DNA from: Moniliophthora roreri
Lineage: Eukaryota; Basidiomycota; Agaricomycetes; Agaricales; Marasmiaceae
Direction of reading: 5' to 3'
DNA: 64,000 nucleotides
Assembly (NCBI GenBank): GCA_001466705.2
Contig: LATX02000133.1
Location: 620,001 to 684,000 of the forward strand
The position numbers and the translations under genes were made by a program. Position 1 is the stretch's first letter, and each line of letters opens with the position of its first letter. Under the pieces are notes generated by a model. The model searched no databases. It was given only the letters and a program-made list of their open reading frames with translations, and had not been told where the DNA came from. This document shows positions 34,390 to 45,455 of this stretch, one piece after another.

Positions 34390-34983
34390 CACTATGTATG
34401 AGGTGTTCTTTTTATGCTATTAATACAAAGGAAATACACTCAGAATACTGCTATATATTTGCTTCCAGACAACACTCAGAAAATTCTATTAGTTTCAAGT
34501 TATCATCACATATTGAAAACAGCAAGCATACTCTGGATTTTAATTTCCAGAAGAGTCTGTGTTTTTTTATTATTTTATGATAATGAAATTATAGAATCAT
34601 CCTTTAATTTTCTAATTACAAATATACTAAATTTTCTGCCTTATAAAATAGTGAGAAAACATTTAGAAAATAAATATAAGATTTTGAATTTTATATCAAA
34701 GGAAACATGTTAAATACAAAAGGAAAACTATATGAAAACTATCTAAAAACTGCTTTAAAATATAGTGTTTTCATATGATTTTCCTACTATTTTCCTAGTG
34801 TTTTTCTAGTGTTTTCTCTGACTTTCCCACAATAGAAAATGTGGAATTTTTATCTTATCTTATCAGCATTTTCTGAGTATTTTCAACCAGAGAAAATTTA
34901 ATGTTTTCTCAGTATGGAAATTATTCTAATATATTGTATTATCTATTAATTCTCAGAATTTGAAAATTCCATATCTTTTGCTG
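34390..34983 (+). mobile_element. CACTA-MITE copy 3, cut at N
   Basis: Same left flank (agctcatta) and almost the same sequence as copy 1, cut by N 34984. May be the same locus assembled twice. Confidence 0.8.
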
Positions 34984-35008
34984 NAGAGTTTGATGGGACA
35001 AGCGCTAA

Positions 35009-35755
35009 CACTACATACAAGGTGTTCTTTTAACATGGTTTTCTGATTGAGAAAACACTTAATCTTCTTGCAAAGAGAATTTTTATAAAACCATATATAA
35101 ATTCTAAATTTCAATTGTGTCCTCTCAACAAGAATATGCCTAGAGAATACTAAATTTTCAGCAGCAAAAGATATGGAATTTTCAAATTCTGAGGATTAAT
35201 AGATAATACAATATATTAGAATAATTTCCATACTGAGAAAACATTAAATTTTCTCTGGTTGAAAATACTCAGAAAATGCTGATAAGATAAGATAAAAATT
35301 CCACATTTTCTATTGTGGGAAAGTCAGAGAAAACACTAGAAAAACACTAGGAAAATAGTAGGAAAATCATATGAAAACACTATATTTTAAAGCAGTTTTT
35401 AGATAGTTTTCATATAGTTTTCCTTTTGTATTTAACATGTTTCCTTTGATATAAAATTCAAAATCTTATATTTATTTTCTAAATGTTTTCTCACTATTTT
35501 ATAAGGCAGAAAATTTAGTATATTTGTAATTAGAAAATTAAAGGATGATTCTATAATTTCATTATCATAAAATAATAAAAAAACACAGACTCTTCTGGAA
35601 ATTAAAATCCAGAGTATGCTTGCTGTTTTCAATATGTGATGATAACTTGAAACTAATAGAATTTTCTGAGTGTTGTCTGGAAGCAAATATATAGCAGTAT
35701 TCTGAGTGTATTTCCTTTGTATTAATAGCATAAAAAGAACACCTTGTACATAGTG
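35009..35755 (-). mobile_element. CACTA-MITE copy 4, inverted
   Basis: 747 bp with intact ends. The left flank (agcgctaa) is the inverse of the right flank of copy 1. The right flank (tcaagactttttcaagg) equals the right flank of copy 5. Flanking triplets TAA and TCA do not match, so it is recombinant or misassembled. Confidence 0.8.
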
Positions 35756-35780
35756 TCAAGACTTTTTCAAGGTTGATGAN

Positions 35781-36411
35781 TCACATATTGAAAACAGCAA
35801 GCATACTCTGGATTTTAATTTCCAGAAGAGTCTGTGTTTTTTTATTATTTTATGATAATGAAATTATAGAATCATCCTTTAATTTTCTAATTACAAATAT
35901 ACTAAATTTTCTGCCTTATAAAATAGTGAGAAAACATTTAGAAAATAAATATAAGATTTTGAATTTTATATCAAAGGAAACATGTTAAATACAAAAGGAA
36001 AACTATATGAAAACTATCTAAAAACTGCTTTAAAATATAGTGTTTTCATATGATTTTCCTACTATTTTCCTAGTGTTTTTCTAGTGTTTTCTCTGACTTT
36101 CCCACAATAGAAAATGTGGAATTTTTATCTTATCTTATCAGCATTTTCTGAGTATTTTCAACCAGAGAAAATTTAATGTTTTCTCAGTATGGAAATTATT
36201 CTAATATATTGTATTATCTATTAATCCTCAGAATTTGAAAATTCCATATCTTTTGCTGCTGAAAATTTAGTATTCTCTAGGCATATTCTTGTTGAGAGGA
36301 CACAATTGAAATTTAGAATTTATATATGGTTTTATAAAAATTCTCTTTGCAAGAAGATTAAGTGTTTTCTCAATCAGAAAACCATGTTAAAAGAACACCT
36401 TGTACATAGTG
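35781..36411 (+). mobile_element. CACTA-MITE copy 5, 5' end lost at N
   Basis: Starts inside the element after N 35780 and ends ACCTTGTACATAGTG at 36411, followed by tcaagactttttcaagg and the start of the 36.4-kb gene remnant. Confidence 0.8.
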
Positions 36412-38184
36412 TCAAGACTTTTTCAAGGTTGATGAGTTGGGTCCTCCACTAACTTCTGTAGACCCTCCTTCTCATTCTCAACTCCTTTGCATTTGGGCCA
36501 CGGCAGTTCTCATCAACAAGGCTGAAGCACTCTGGCCCCTCTTCATTGCTCTTCATACCAATGCATGGTACAATTTCGACGACATCCTTTGCTATGTGGA
36601 ACCTGATGATCTAGCTCTAACTCTTCTTCACTGTCTAGCTTTCCAGTCTTATGGCCCTATGTTCATCCTGGATTGGCTACAACTGTTCCAGTCCTCGATC
36701 GAACAGTTGATTATCCGGGACAGCAAACAGAAATTCATGCATCCTCAACATTGGCAATGGTTTGGCCATGCTATCACTTACACCAATCTCTGCATAAGTC
36801 GATTCCTGACTTCTTTCTCTAACATCTAATTCTCCCCTCTTCCAGGTCAACAGCTGTGACCCTGCTAAGGATGTGCCAGTGCCACATTTCAATGAAGACT
36901 TGCCCATGGACACCTTTGATTATCATTCTCAATTTGGCCTATGTGACCAGTCTGACTCTGCTTTCAAGGTAACTATTTCTTTGTACCATTTCACAAGAAT
37001 TATTTACTGAATGAGACGTGTAGGCAGCCTTCGGTTTTTTGCTGACCTTTCTTTCACAATATGTCTGATGCCCTCTGCACTCTGGTACACATTCCTGGAG
37101 CTATGCGCACAACATGTTTGCCCAGGTTTGTCATCTGAAATGCAAATTCCGCTGGGCTGTGCCAGCATCTTTACCTCAACTCCCTGCTGTCTGTAATGTG
37201 AGTTGGTATTTCTTTTTGTAGGGCCTACTTCTGACCTTTCTGATTCAGTTCTTCAACCGGCAACCCAATCAAGACACCTTTGATGAGCTGCATTAATGGT
37301 ATGCTCACTATGTGGTAAGCCAACCTTCCTTTATACATTCCTCTGATATACTGAATCACTTTTCAGTGGCAGGCATTGATGGATTTGGCCACACTATGGC
37401 CAAGAACCAATTCCCCTGTCCTCACGTTACTTGCCGGCATCCTATCATCCAACTACATGTTGGATGGAGAGACATACAATCCAACTTACGAGGCAGATAT
37501 TGATACTGATGATTTAGAGGCTTGGTCCTCCATGCACGAGTCCGATGCAGAGACAAAACTTTACTCGTTCAACAACCACTTGGTCAGTATATTTCTCTCT
37601 TGCCTTTTACTATTTTTGACATTAAACTTCCTTTTAAAGGGTTACAGTGAAGATGACTTGTCCGATCTAGCTTAGATCAAGCAAGAGCCAGTGGCTGACC
37701 CCATCCTTCTATGGACACCTTCGGCAGGCTCAATATCTCCTGATGCCACTCCTGCACCACCTTCCCCATTACAAACTCTGACTCCATTGCCAACTCCTTT
37801 GCGAAAACATCTTAAGAGTCAAGTTCCCTTCCCTCACGATGCCGCATTAGTCTCAGGAGGTACTCATCTGCTCTCGATGAGATCATCAGAGGGCCTGATT
37901 CCTCTGTCTATGGGACTTGACGCTACGGTGATAGATTACTTTGAACATCCTGTATGTTGTTTTTCTTTTGCTAGTTTGTTTGTGACTAACATTCACTTGT
38001 ATTATACTTTCTAGAAGGCTTATGGTCCTAAATCAAGGACTGCTGCAACAAAAGGTAAAGCCAAAGCCAAAATTGTCGACCCTACTCCTGTGGAACCTTC
38101 CAATTCTTTATGAACCTACAGTGCCCATGACTTCTTCCAGGGTGACGTCCAACATGGAGGTATTATACAGTACAAAGGAAGAAA

Positions 38185-38745
38185 CACTACATATGAGGTG
38201 TTCTTTTTATGCTATTAATATAAAGGAAATACACTCAGAATACTGCTATATATTTGCTTTCAGACAACACTCAGAAAATTCTATTAGTTTCAAGTTATCA
38301 TCACATATTGAAAACAGCAAGCATACTCTGGATTTTAACTTCCAGAAGAGTCTGTGTTTTTTGATTATTTTATAATAATGAAATTATAGAATTATCCTTT
38401 AATTTTCTAATCACCAATATACTAAATTTTCTGCCTTATAAAATAGTGAGAAAACATTTAGAAAACAAATATAAGATTTTGAATTTTATATCAAAGGAAA
38501 CATATTAAATACAAAAGGAAAACTATATGAAAACTATCTAAGAACTGCTTTAAGATATAGTGTTTTCACATGATTTTCCTACTATTTTCCTAGTGTTTTC
38601 CTAGTGTTTTCTCTAACTTTCCCACAATAGAAAATGCAGAATCTTTATCTTATCTTATCAGCATTTTCTGAGGATTTTCAACCAGAGAAAATTTAATGTT
38701 TTCTCAATCAGAAAACCATGTTAAAAGAACACCTCGTACATAGTG
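38185..38745 (+). mobile_element. CACTA-MITE copy 6, internally deleted
   Basis: 561 bp with both ends and AAA duplicated on each side (38182-38184, 38746-38748). About 190 bp before the right terminus is missing compared with copy 1. Confidence 0.88.
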
Positions 38746-38826
38746 AAAAGGTGGCAAGAAAGGAGAGAGTGAAGGTATAAGTTCTTTTATTTCTTCTTGG
38801 TTCTTCTTGCTCACTTCTCTTTCTTT
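38746..38826 (+). other. Probable intron of the 36.4-kb gene remnant
   Basis: Pyrimidine-rich run ending ttctctttctttag directly before the protein-like exon starting near 38827. Confidence 0.4.
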
Positions 38827-40153
38827 AGTTAATGATGCTTTTGTGGTAATCAAGACTTCTGGTCAAGGTGTCACTGCATCCAACATCAACACCTTCTCGG
38901 TGTGTTTGGCATGCTCACTTATCCCTGGAGGGTATCCCTGTCATTTCCTTCCTGGATTCAAGAACTGCACCCATTGTGAAAAGCATCACCTCAAGTGCTC
39001 AAACAGCCTTTCAGTTGAAGAGCTTGAGCTGATGTTTCAGCAACTCCTCCCCCTTTTCTTAGGTTCCATGCCTGGTAGATTTTACTTGTTAATGAATTTA
39101 TTGTGCCTGATTTTTATTCTGGCAGCTCTGGCAGACAATTTTGCCCTACTTGAGTCTTTCCTGTCCAAGGCCACATGGGAACAAGCAGAGGCTGCCACCT
39201 CTATAAAAATGGTTCATCAAATTCTTGACTGTCTCTGCGTTGCTGCTCCAGATCCACAATGCTTCCTTCATTCAATTTGGCTGTGGAATGGTCATTGAGA
39301 ACTTGAACCTGCCATTAGTGATGACACCTGGGCTTGTTTTTGTTCTCTGATGAACTACACTTGGACTGATTTTGAAGAGGCTCAGAAACATCAACATGAT
39401 ATCCTTCATCACCCCGACCCCCTCGTCAACTTTACTCCCATGCCATTCGATACATCTGCCATTTCTCCATCAAATCTTTCCTTCACATCATCCAGTCATC
39501 CTTGAGCTATCAGTGCAGCCCAACTCTGGATGTACATGGAGGCTATCAATTATGCACCATTGGATGCAGATCAAAGCCGGTTTCATCAAGAAGGGCTTGT
39601 CAGAGGAGGACTGTTTCCTTCTTTCTAATGTGTACAATGACCAAGTCCTTTCTCATTCTCCAACACCTCCACCAATGCGTTCTCCTGTTCCTCCATGAAA
39701 GTGTTTCTTGAACAAGCATAAGGCTCCTGTAACCTCTGTGGAAGACAATGAGGTTGAGGAGGTGGTCCTTTCTCCCATTGATGACACTAGCGGTTCCGAG
39801 TTTGAACCCCCTTCAAAAATGCCAAGGGTGGAATGTACTTACACTACGCAATTTGGTGGTTAGTCTGGCAAGTAGCTCTATGGACTTTATTCACATTCAT
39901 GTATCTTCTAGTATATCTTGTATCTTTGTTAAAGTGTACTTTATACATTAGTACTGGACTAGCTAATGCTAGCTTTGGTACTCTTCATTTCTTTACTTTT
40001 GTGTAATCCATTGTGTGATTAAGTCTAATAAAATCCTTTTAGACTCTACCCTCTATTACTAATCCTTGTGGGACTTAGAAATTTTTCTTTAAGTCTTCCT
40101 TTGTAATTCATTCTGGCACCCAGTATACTATATTTGTACACCTTGTCATCTGC

Positions 40154-41524
40154 TTGCTAATCATCACATCTATCCATTATTGCTCATTAGATAGATGTTA
40201 TCTTTCTGTGTACAGATCGATCAATCTGCAATATTTGCCTGCCCTCTCCCCCAAACTGAAAGAATTTCAACTGTCCCCAGTTGACGGAGAATACCACCAG
40301 GTACTTAAACACACAGTGCAGCTGCCCTTAGCATTAGACACAATGCTTCCCTACAAATATATCAACAAGGCTAAACAACCCGCCACATTCCAAGCAGCTG
40401 GAAACGAACTTGTAATGGTGTCAAAAACACCATTCTTCTTTAGCGGCAACACCACTCCCACAGAAAAACTCCACAGGCTCGCTGACTTGGATAACATCGT
40501 AGTATGTGCACACTATTATTTGGTTTAGGTTGGACTAACCATATGTCACTACATACAAGGTGTTCTTTTAACATGGTTTTCTGATTGAGAAAACACTTAA
40601 TCTTCTTGCAATGAAAATTTTCAAAAAAGCATTTATAGATTCTAAATTTCAATTGTGTCCTCTTAACAAGAATATGTCTGGAGGATGCTAAATTTTCAAC
40701 AACAAAAGATATAGAATGTTCAAATGCTGAGAATTAATAGACAATACAATATATTAGAATAATTTTCATGCTGAGAAAATATTAAATTTTCTCTGGTTGA
40801 AGATGCTCAGAAAATGCTAATAAGATAAGATAAAAATACTAAAGCTTCTATTGTAGGAAAGTCAGAGAAAACACTAGGAAAACACTAGGAAAATAGTAGG
40901 AAAATCATGTGGAAATGCTATATTTTACAGTAGTTTTCATATAATTTTCCTTTTGTATTTAACATGTTTTCCTTGATTATAAAATTCAAAATTTTATATT
41001 TATTTTCTGAATGTTTTCTAACTATTTTATAAGGCAGAAAATCTAGTATATTTGTAATCAGAAAACTAAAGAATAATTTTATAATTTCATTGTTATAAAA
41101 TTTTTAAAAAACACAGACTCTTCTGGAAATTAAAATACAGAATATGCTTGCTGTTTTCAATGTGTGATGATAGCTTGAAACCAATAGAATTTTCTGAATG
41201 TTGTCTGAAAGTGAATATATAGCAGTATTCTGAGTGTATTTCCTTTGTATTAATAGCATGAAAAGAACACCTTGTACGTAGTGTGTCTAGAAGGTGTTAC
41301 TGGATGAAGTGGCAATGTTCAAAAATCCCGAGCATGGCCATTCAACCCTCCTGGATCAGGCTTTAGTCTCAATCACCACCATTGCTAACAACTTGTATGT
41401 GGACAATCGTCTTCCCGCAGAAGATCGTGCTATGATAAGGATCCTCTTCTCCAATCTTCTGATGCTGCGCACAAAGATCGAAATGCAGTTAATGGCACTT
41501 GGATGGGGAATGGCCATAGATTAG
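40154..41524 (+). pseudogene. Unknown two-exon gene fragment with a MITE in its intron
   Basis: The upstream exon is open from about 40154 to 40501 (LPYKYINKAKQPATFQ...RLADLDNIV). The downstream exon, 41291-41524, starts KVLLDEVAMFKNPEHGH and ends GMAID-TAG. The intron is 40502-41290 with donor gtatgt and acceptor tctag; both splice sites are phase 0. Removing the MITE (40547-41283) and one TGT leaves a 49-bp intron, typical of this genome. The protein family is not recognised and the 5' end is not defined. It may belong with the 36.4-kb gene remnant, since it follows in the same orientation. Confidence 0.5.
40547..41283 (-). mobile_element. CACTA-MITE copy 7 inside an intron
   Basis: 737 bp, CACTACATACAAGG...CCTTGTACGTAGTG, with TGT duplicated on each side (40544-40546, 41284-41286). 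Belongs to the diverged subfamily that includes 55527 and 59696. Confidence 0.9.
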
Positions 41525-41874
41525 CAAACCTCTGTACCATGCTTAGTTACATGGCAGCCCAACTTCTGTAGATCTGTTATCGATATCTTCTGCATAGGAA
41601 TTGAAACTCTGTGTTTGCCAAGAACACCCTGCAGTCTATTGAAATTTTTCCCTTCCATGGTCACTAATGCAGAATACATGGAAGGCATGACGTAGATTTA
41701 CAAAAATACCATGGATTGTATTGCAGTCTCTTCTGCATCCTGGTATAAAAGACTGGCCAGGGCTATGCACAGCAATCAGCATAACTTTTTCTCTCTCTAC
41801 CAATCTCTCTCTTAATCAGACTGGGCAACTCTCTATTCCCTATATTCACATTGAAAGGCATCACAATCACTGCA
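41525..41874 (+). promoter_or_regulatory. Upstream region with TATA box
   Basis: TATAAAAG near 41744, about 130 bp before ATG 41875, followed by a pyrimidine-rich leader (tctctctctacc). This resembles the TATAAAAG arrangement upstream of 32054. A second ATG at 41851 is in the same frame. Confidence 0.45.
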
Positions 41875-43241
41875 ATGACTATCGATCTCACAGAGTTTAA
41901 GAAAACCCTTTCCAATGCACACAAATTTCTGCCTGAGAAGGCCTCCTTGAGCATTGTAGTTGACAATTTCTGCTGTGAAGCATTCAACAGTCTGGTAAGC
42001 CCTTTTTCCACCAATACCCTCTTCCCATGGCGATATTGATGCATATTTACAACATAGGCTGGCCTCAGTGATGACAACATGCTTGCAGTGTCCAAAAACC
42101 ATGAGCTTGTTGAACTGTGTATCACTGTGTTCAAGGAGGTGACCAACAGTCCTGTTTGGAATGTCATCAATGACCAGGTCCATAAGAGTGTTTCCAATAA
42201 TGTGCTCTATGTCGAACAACTTGTGGCTGGTATGCACAAGCCTGACAAGAGTGCTCCCACAGAGCCTTCTGTCCATCCTATCAAGGTATGTAACACCATA
42301 CCTATCAAAGATTTATGCTAAACCCCTCCATGTAGGCCAAAAGCTTATCCAAAGCCGACATCGAGGACTTCCTCACCAACATTGAAAAGTCTGGTGAAGA
42401 AGAACCCGCTCCATGCACACACTCCCACAGAAAAGGTAAGGAGAAAACACCTGCCAAAACCGAGAAACGCGTATGTGCACTGCTTTGCTGAGCTCTGTTC
42501 AAACCTAAAGTCCATATGGGATATCAGGTCAAGGATTCTAAGGACAGCGCAGATCCTTATAAGGTAGAATGTGAAGCCTATTGTCCCAACTGATCTTTTC
42601 ATAGCAACTCAGTGTCACCTGCATTGGTGGACATGGACATGGTTATGGCCAATATGGCCAAAAATGTCAACTGTATGGAGGTTCATGATTATGCCCACAC
42701 TGAACCTTCTCGTCAAGGTCTCCGCAGACAGAGCTCCATTCCTTCTGTAAGCATCCATCTTCCCCCACTACTCAATATCTCCATGTGTACTTAGTACTTA
42801 AACAGTACTAGGGCTCTTGAAATGCTACATGGCCTAAGACTGACACGTTTTCCAAAAGGCCTTGTTTGGCAGGCAATCCTTCCTGCTATGGAGGCAAGCA
42901 TTCACCATCTTTTCCATTCCATCATGCTAATTTCCTTTATTTCAGGGGCTACAGATGAGGGTTCTTTGTTCCACACTGTGGAAGAGCTTCAACAAGAACT
43001 CCTCCTCCTTCCATTTGGGAGTATGGAAGCAAAATCCACACTGACCTTGATGTCGCTCTACAATGCTGCAACTGCAGCACTCACATCTCACTTGTTTAGT
43101 GTGCACAAGGCACTGCAAGACTACAAGGACACCTTGGTCACCTGCAATGAAATTTCCAGAATTCTTTGTGACTGCCATGTCACCCTGCTGTCTCCCCTAG
43201 CCTATGACACCAAGGACGTAGACATGCCCATGGTGCAGTAG
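41875..43241 (+). CDS. Multi-exon gene of unknown function
   Basis: Exon 1 is 41875-41994 (MTIDLTEFKKTLSNAHKFLP...EAFNSL). A 63-bp intron leads to exon 2, 42058-42285 (GLSDDNMLAVSKNHELVE...SVHPIK). A 50-bp intron leads to exon 3 from 42336 (AKSLSKADIEDFLTNIEKSG...KGKEKTPAKTEKR). All three joins are phase 0 GT-AG. Further exons are likely: one from about 42604 (SVSPALVDMDMVMANMAKN...SSIPS, donor gtaagc near 42749) and a last one ending SPLAYDTKDVDMPMVQ at 43241. Their exact joins are uncertain. The protein looks soluble, with a charged Lys/Glu linker and helix-rich ends. Preserved introns and frames argue for a gene that was intact until recently. The family is not recognised. Confidence 0.5.
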
Positions 43242-43433
43242 ATGCTTAATACCCTCTTAACAATTTATATGTTCGTTACCCTAACTGCAGTCACTCCTTT
43301 GTAACTTCTCTGTTTTTGTGCAATAATAGTACCACAGGCCTTGATTTTCCACTAGCGCCTGACTGCCCCAATAGGCTACTTCATAAGCGCCCGCAAGAAC
43401 GGTGACAATTACTACCCTCTATCATTTATCCAA

Positions 43434-43968
43434 GCTCAGATAGCTCAATCAGTAGAGCATTTGGTATCCTTGCCAAGGTCCCTTTGTTACGTTTTTCTTA
43501 CTCTGTTACCTATGCTTCCCTCTTGATTGGACACATACACCTCCCCAGCCCCCTTTTCCTTCTATTAGAACCCCATGCTTCTTTATTGTCAGACTTATTA
43601 CATCTTTCTGGCACCCTTTTTCTATCAGAACTATTAGCTATATCCCGACTGTGTCAGTATCTATTACCATATCATCGTAGTTATCGGACATTTGTATAAC
43701 ATAGACTACATGACTGGTTGTAATGTATTTAAGCGCTCAAGCTAAGACTCTAAGTCTTCAGCTTGACCTGGTTTAATTATACTTGTGTCATTGCCAACTG
43801 ATCGAAGGACCTCTGAACTTCAGTATCCACTGAACAAACTCTAACTTGAACTTGAAGCTGCTTGCGAAAGGTTCTACCTTTCATAAGTAGTTGGTTGACA
43901 TTGCTGTGCAAGTAATGTAACACCCTTACTCTACCAAAAGATTCCCAGTTCGATTCTGGGTCTGAGCA
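43434..43968 (+). tRNA. tRNA-like gene split by a solo LTR
   Basis: With the LTR and one CCCTT removed the sequence folds as a tRNA. The acceptor stem GCTCAGA pairs with TCTGAGC and the D arm is GCTC/GAGC. TTTGG/CCAAA forms the anticodon stem, AGATT fits the variable loop, and CCCAG-TTCGATT-CTGGG is the T arm with a good B box. A TTTT terminator follows near 43983. The loop between TTTGG and CCAAA is long, as with an intron, and contains the insertion. Base 33 would be A instead of the invariant T, so the isotype cannot be called and a pseudogene is possible. Confidence 0.55.
43495..43922 (+). mobile_element. Solo LTR of the gypsy-1 type inside the tRNA-like gene
   Basis: 428 bp, TGTTACG...AATGTAACA, with CCCTT duplicated on each side (43490-43494, 43923-43927). 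Keeps a TATTTAAG box and TTCAGCTTGACCT as in gypsy-1. Confidence 0.9.
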
Positions 43969-43999
43969 TGAATGATTGGGTTCTTTTCAAACTTTTTGT

Positions 44000-45455
44000 T
44001 TTATTCAGTCCTTGATATCTGATTCCACATCACCTTCTCTGCTACCCATGCTGTAGAACACATAATCAGGGCCTGGATATACATGTGTGTGGTTGATGTC
44101 ATTATTCATAGTCTCTTCCAACTCATCCAGTTGGTCAGTATCTGCATCCAAAACCTTTTATAGGTCTGCAGGCAAGATAACTGGACCATACCGCAACTTA
44201 TGTGGCACCACCCAGAATGTGGCTACCTTTTCTTTCAACACTATACCATCCATTTCAGCTACAATGTATGAACCACCTTGCATTCTTCTGACCACTATAT
44301 ACAGTCCACGGTACCTGAGTTTCATCTTTCAATCAAGACTCTTCTCAATAGTAGTGTTTCGAACTTGGACTAATGTTCCTGGTTCAAACACATAGTTCTT
44401 GATTACATGTTTATACTTTTCTTCATATCGTTTTAGTTCCACTAATTTCTCCACACTCACTCTACACATCATTGACTCTACTAACATCTTATGTTTCCCC
44501 AGAGCTCTAGCACACAAGCCTATCAGCTCTTCACGAGTTAACACTCTATCTGGAATGTCTACCAACTAAGTCGATTCTTCCAAGTTGAATGGCAGTACTG
44601 GATCAGCTCTGACTACCAAGAAGTACGGAGAGCACCCAAAACCTCTTTGTGGAGTAACATGATTGGCCCAAAGAATGTGCCTCAGATACCAAAACCACTT
44701 AGTGAGGTCATTATTAGTAGCCTTAGCCAATGCCATTCAGATATCAAAGTGTGCTCTCTTGATTTTCCTATTCACTTGTGAATTATAAGGGCTAATCCAT
44801 ATGCCTCTTATGTTATACTTATGTTCCAACCAATCCAGTAGTTTCTTCATTTGACCAGCATTATCTGTTACTACTTCCTTCAGAATTCCCCACCTATAAA
44901 TGAAGTCTTCGAAAAACCATTGGCCTATCACAGACACTTTATCTGATCTCAAGGCCCTTGCCTCTGACCAGGACATCAACGCACATCAACTGTGCACCAC
45001 ATATTTACAACCATTACTTGCTGGAGACACTTGAAAAGTATTGATGTGAATCTTCTGAAACAACATGAGAGTATGAGTGAGTGTAGGTGGAATCTTCACA
45101 TGTTGATGTATGTGCTCTTGACAAGGTTTGCAGCTCTTTACATACCATGACACATCATTCTCTATCTCCAGCCACCAGAACTGATGTTTCAGTATGTCAA
45201 GAGTGGGTTGTATGCCTTTATGTCCCAGGTAGTCATGAGTGCTGTGTAACATCCTCATTCTTTTTCTCTTATCTAGGACCACTAACTGGTGCTGTCCTTC
45301 TTCCTTCTTATTCTGTCAATACAGCTTCATGTTCTGACCAACAAAGTACCATCCAGCTTGTCCTTTGAATCTTTTTATTTCTCTAGTGGATTTGCCTTTA
45401 AGTACCTTGCTATCTGGATTAGTCTAGTAGTCATATATGTCCTGTTAATATGTCG
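44000..45455 (-). pseudogene. gypsy-3 integrase remnant
   Basis: Minus-strand integrase of a second gypsy lineage, fragmented by stops. Zinc-binding N-terminus at about 45282-45100 (HSTHDYLGHKGIQPTLDILK, KSCKPCQEH). Catalytic core at about 44979-44737 (MSWSEARALRS, VTDNAGQMKKLLDWLEHKY, ISPYNSQVNRKIKRAHFD). C-terminal part at about 44565-44100 (FEPGTLVQVRNT, LYIVVRRMQGGSYIVAEMDG). Probably the continuation of the RT region at 48.8-50.5 kb, separated by insertion of R1 and R2 copies. Confidence 0.8.

Larger units (their letters stand above)
36412..39860 (+). pseudogene. Multi-exon gene remnant encoding a zinc-cluster motif
   Basis: Series of protein-like exons separated by 50-60-bp introns, interrupted by a CACTA-MITE at 38185-38745. 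Readable blocks are CIWATAVLINKAEALWPLFI (about 36490), VNSCDPAKDVPVPHFNED (about 36846), LLAGILSSNYMLDGETYNP (about 37430), a Pro-rich part, and KAYGPKSRTAATKGKAKAK (about 38015). After the MITE comes a Cys-rich block at about 38910-39000, C-LA-C-x8-C-x8-C-TH-C-x6-C, ending in the C-x2-C-x6-C arrangement of fungal zinc clusters. An in-frame TAG near 37674 (DLA-TAG-IKQEP) and later stops mark it as broken. Function unknown; DNA binding is only suggested by the Cys pattern. A second gene with a similar motif is in the inverted repeat at 54.8-57 kb. Confidence 0.5.

Noticed and set aside
43434..43968. Assigning the tRNA to glycine (TCC) or arginine (CCT)
   Set aside because: Either reading violates a conserved loop position or stem pairing, so no isotype is given.
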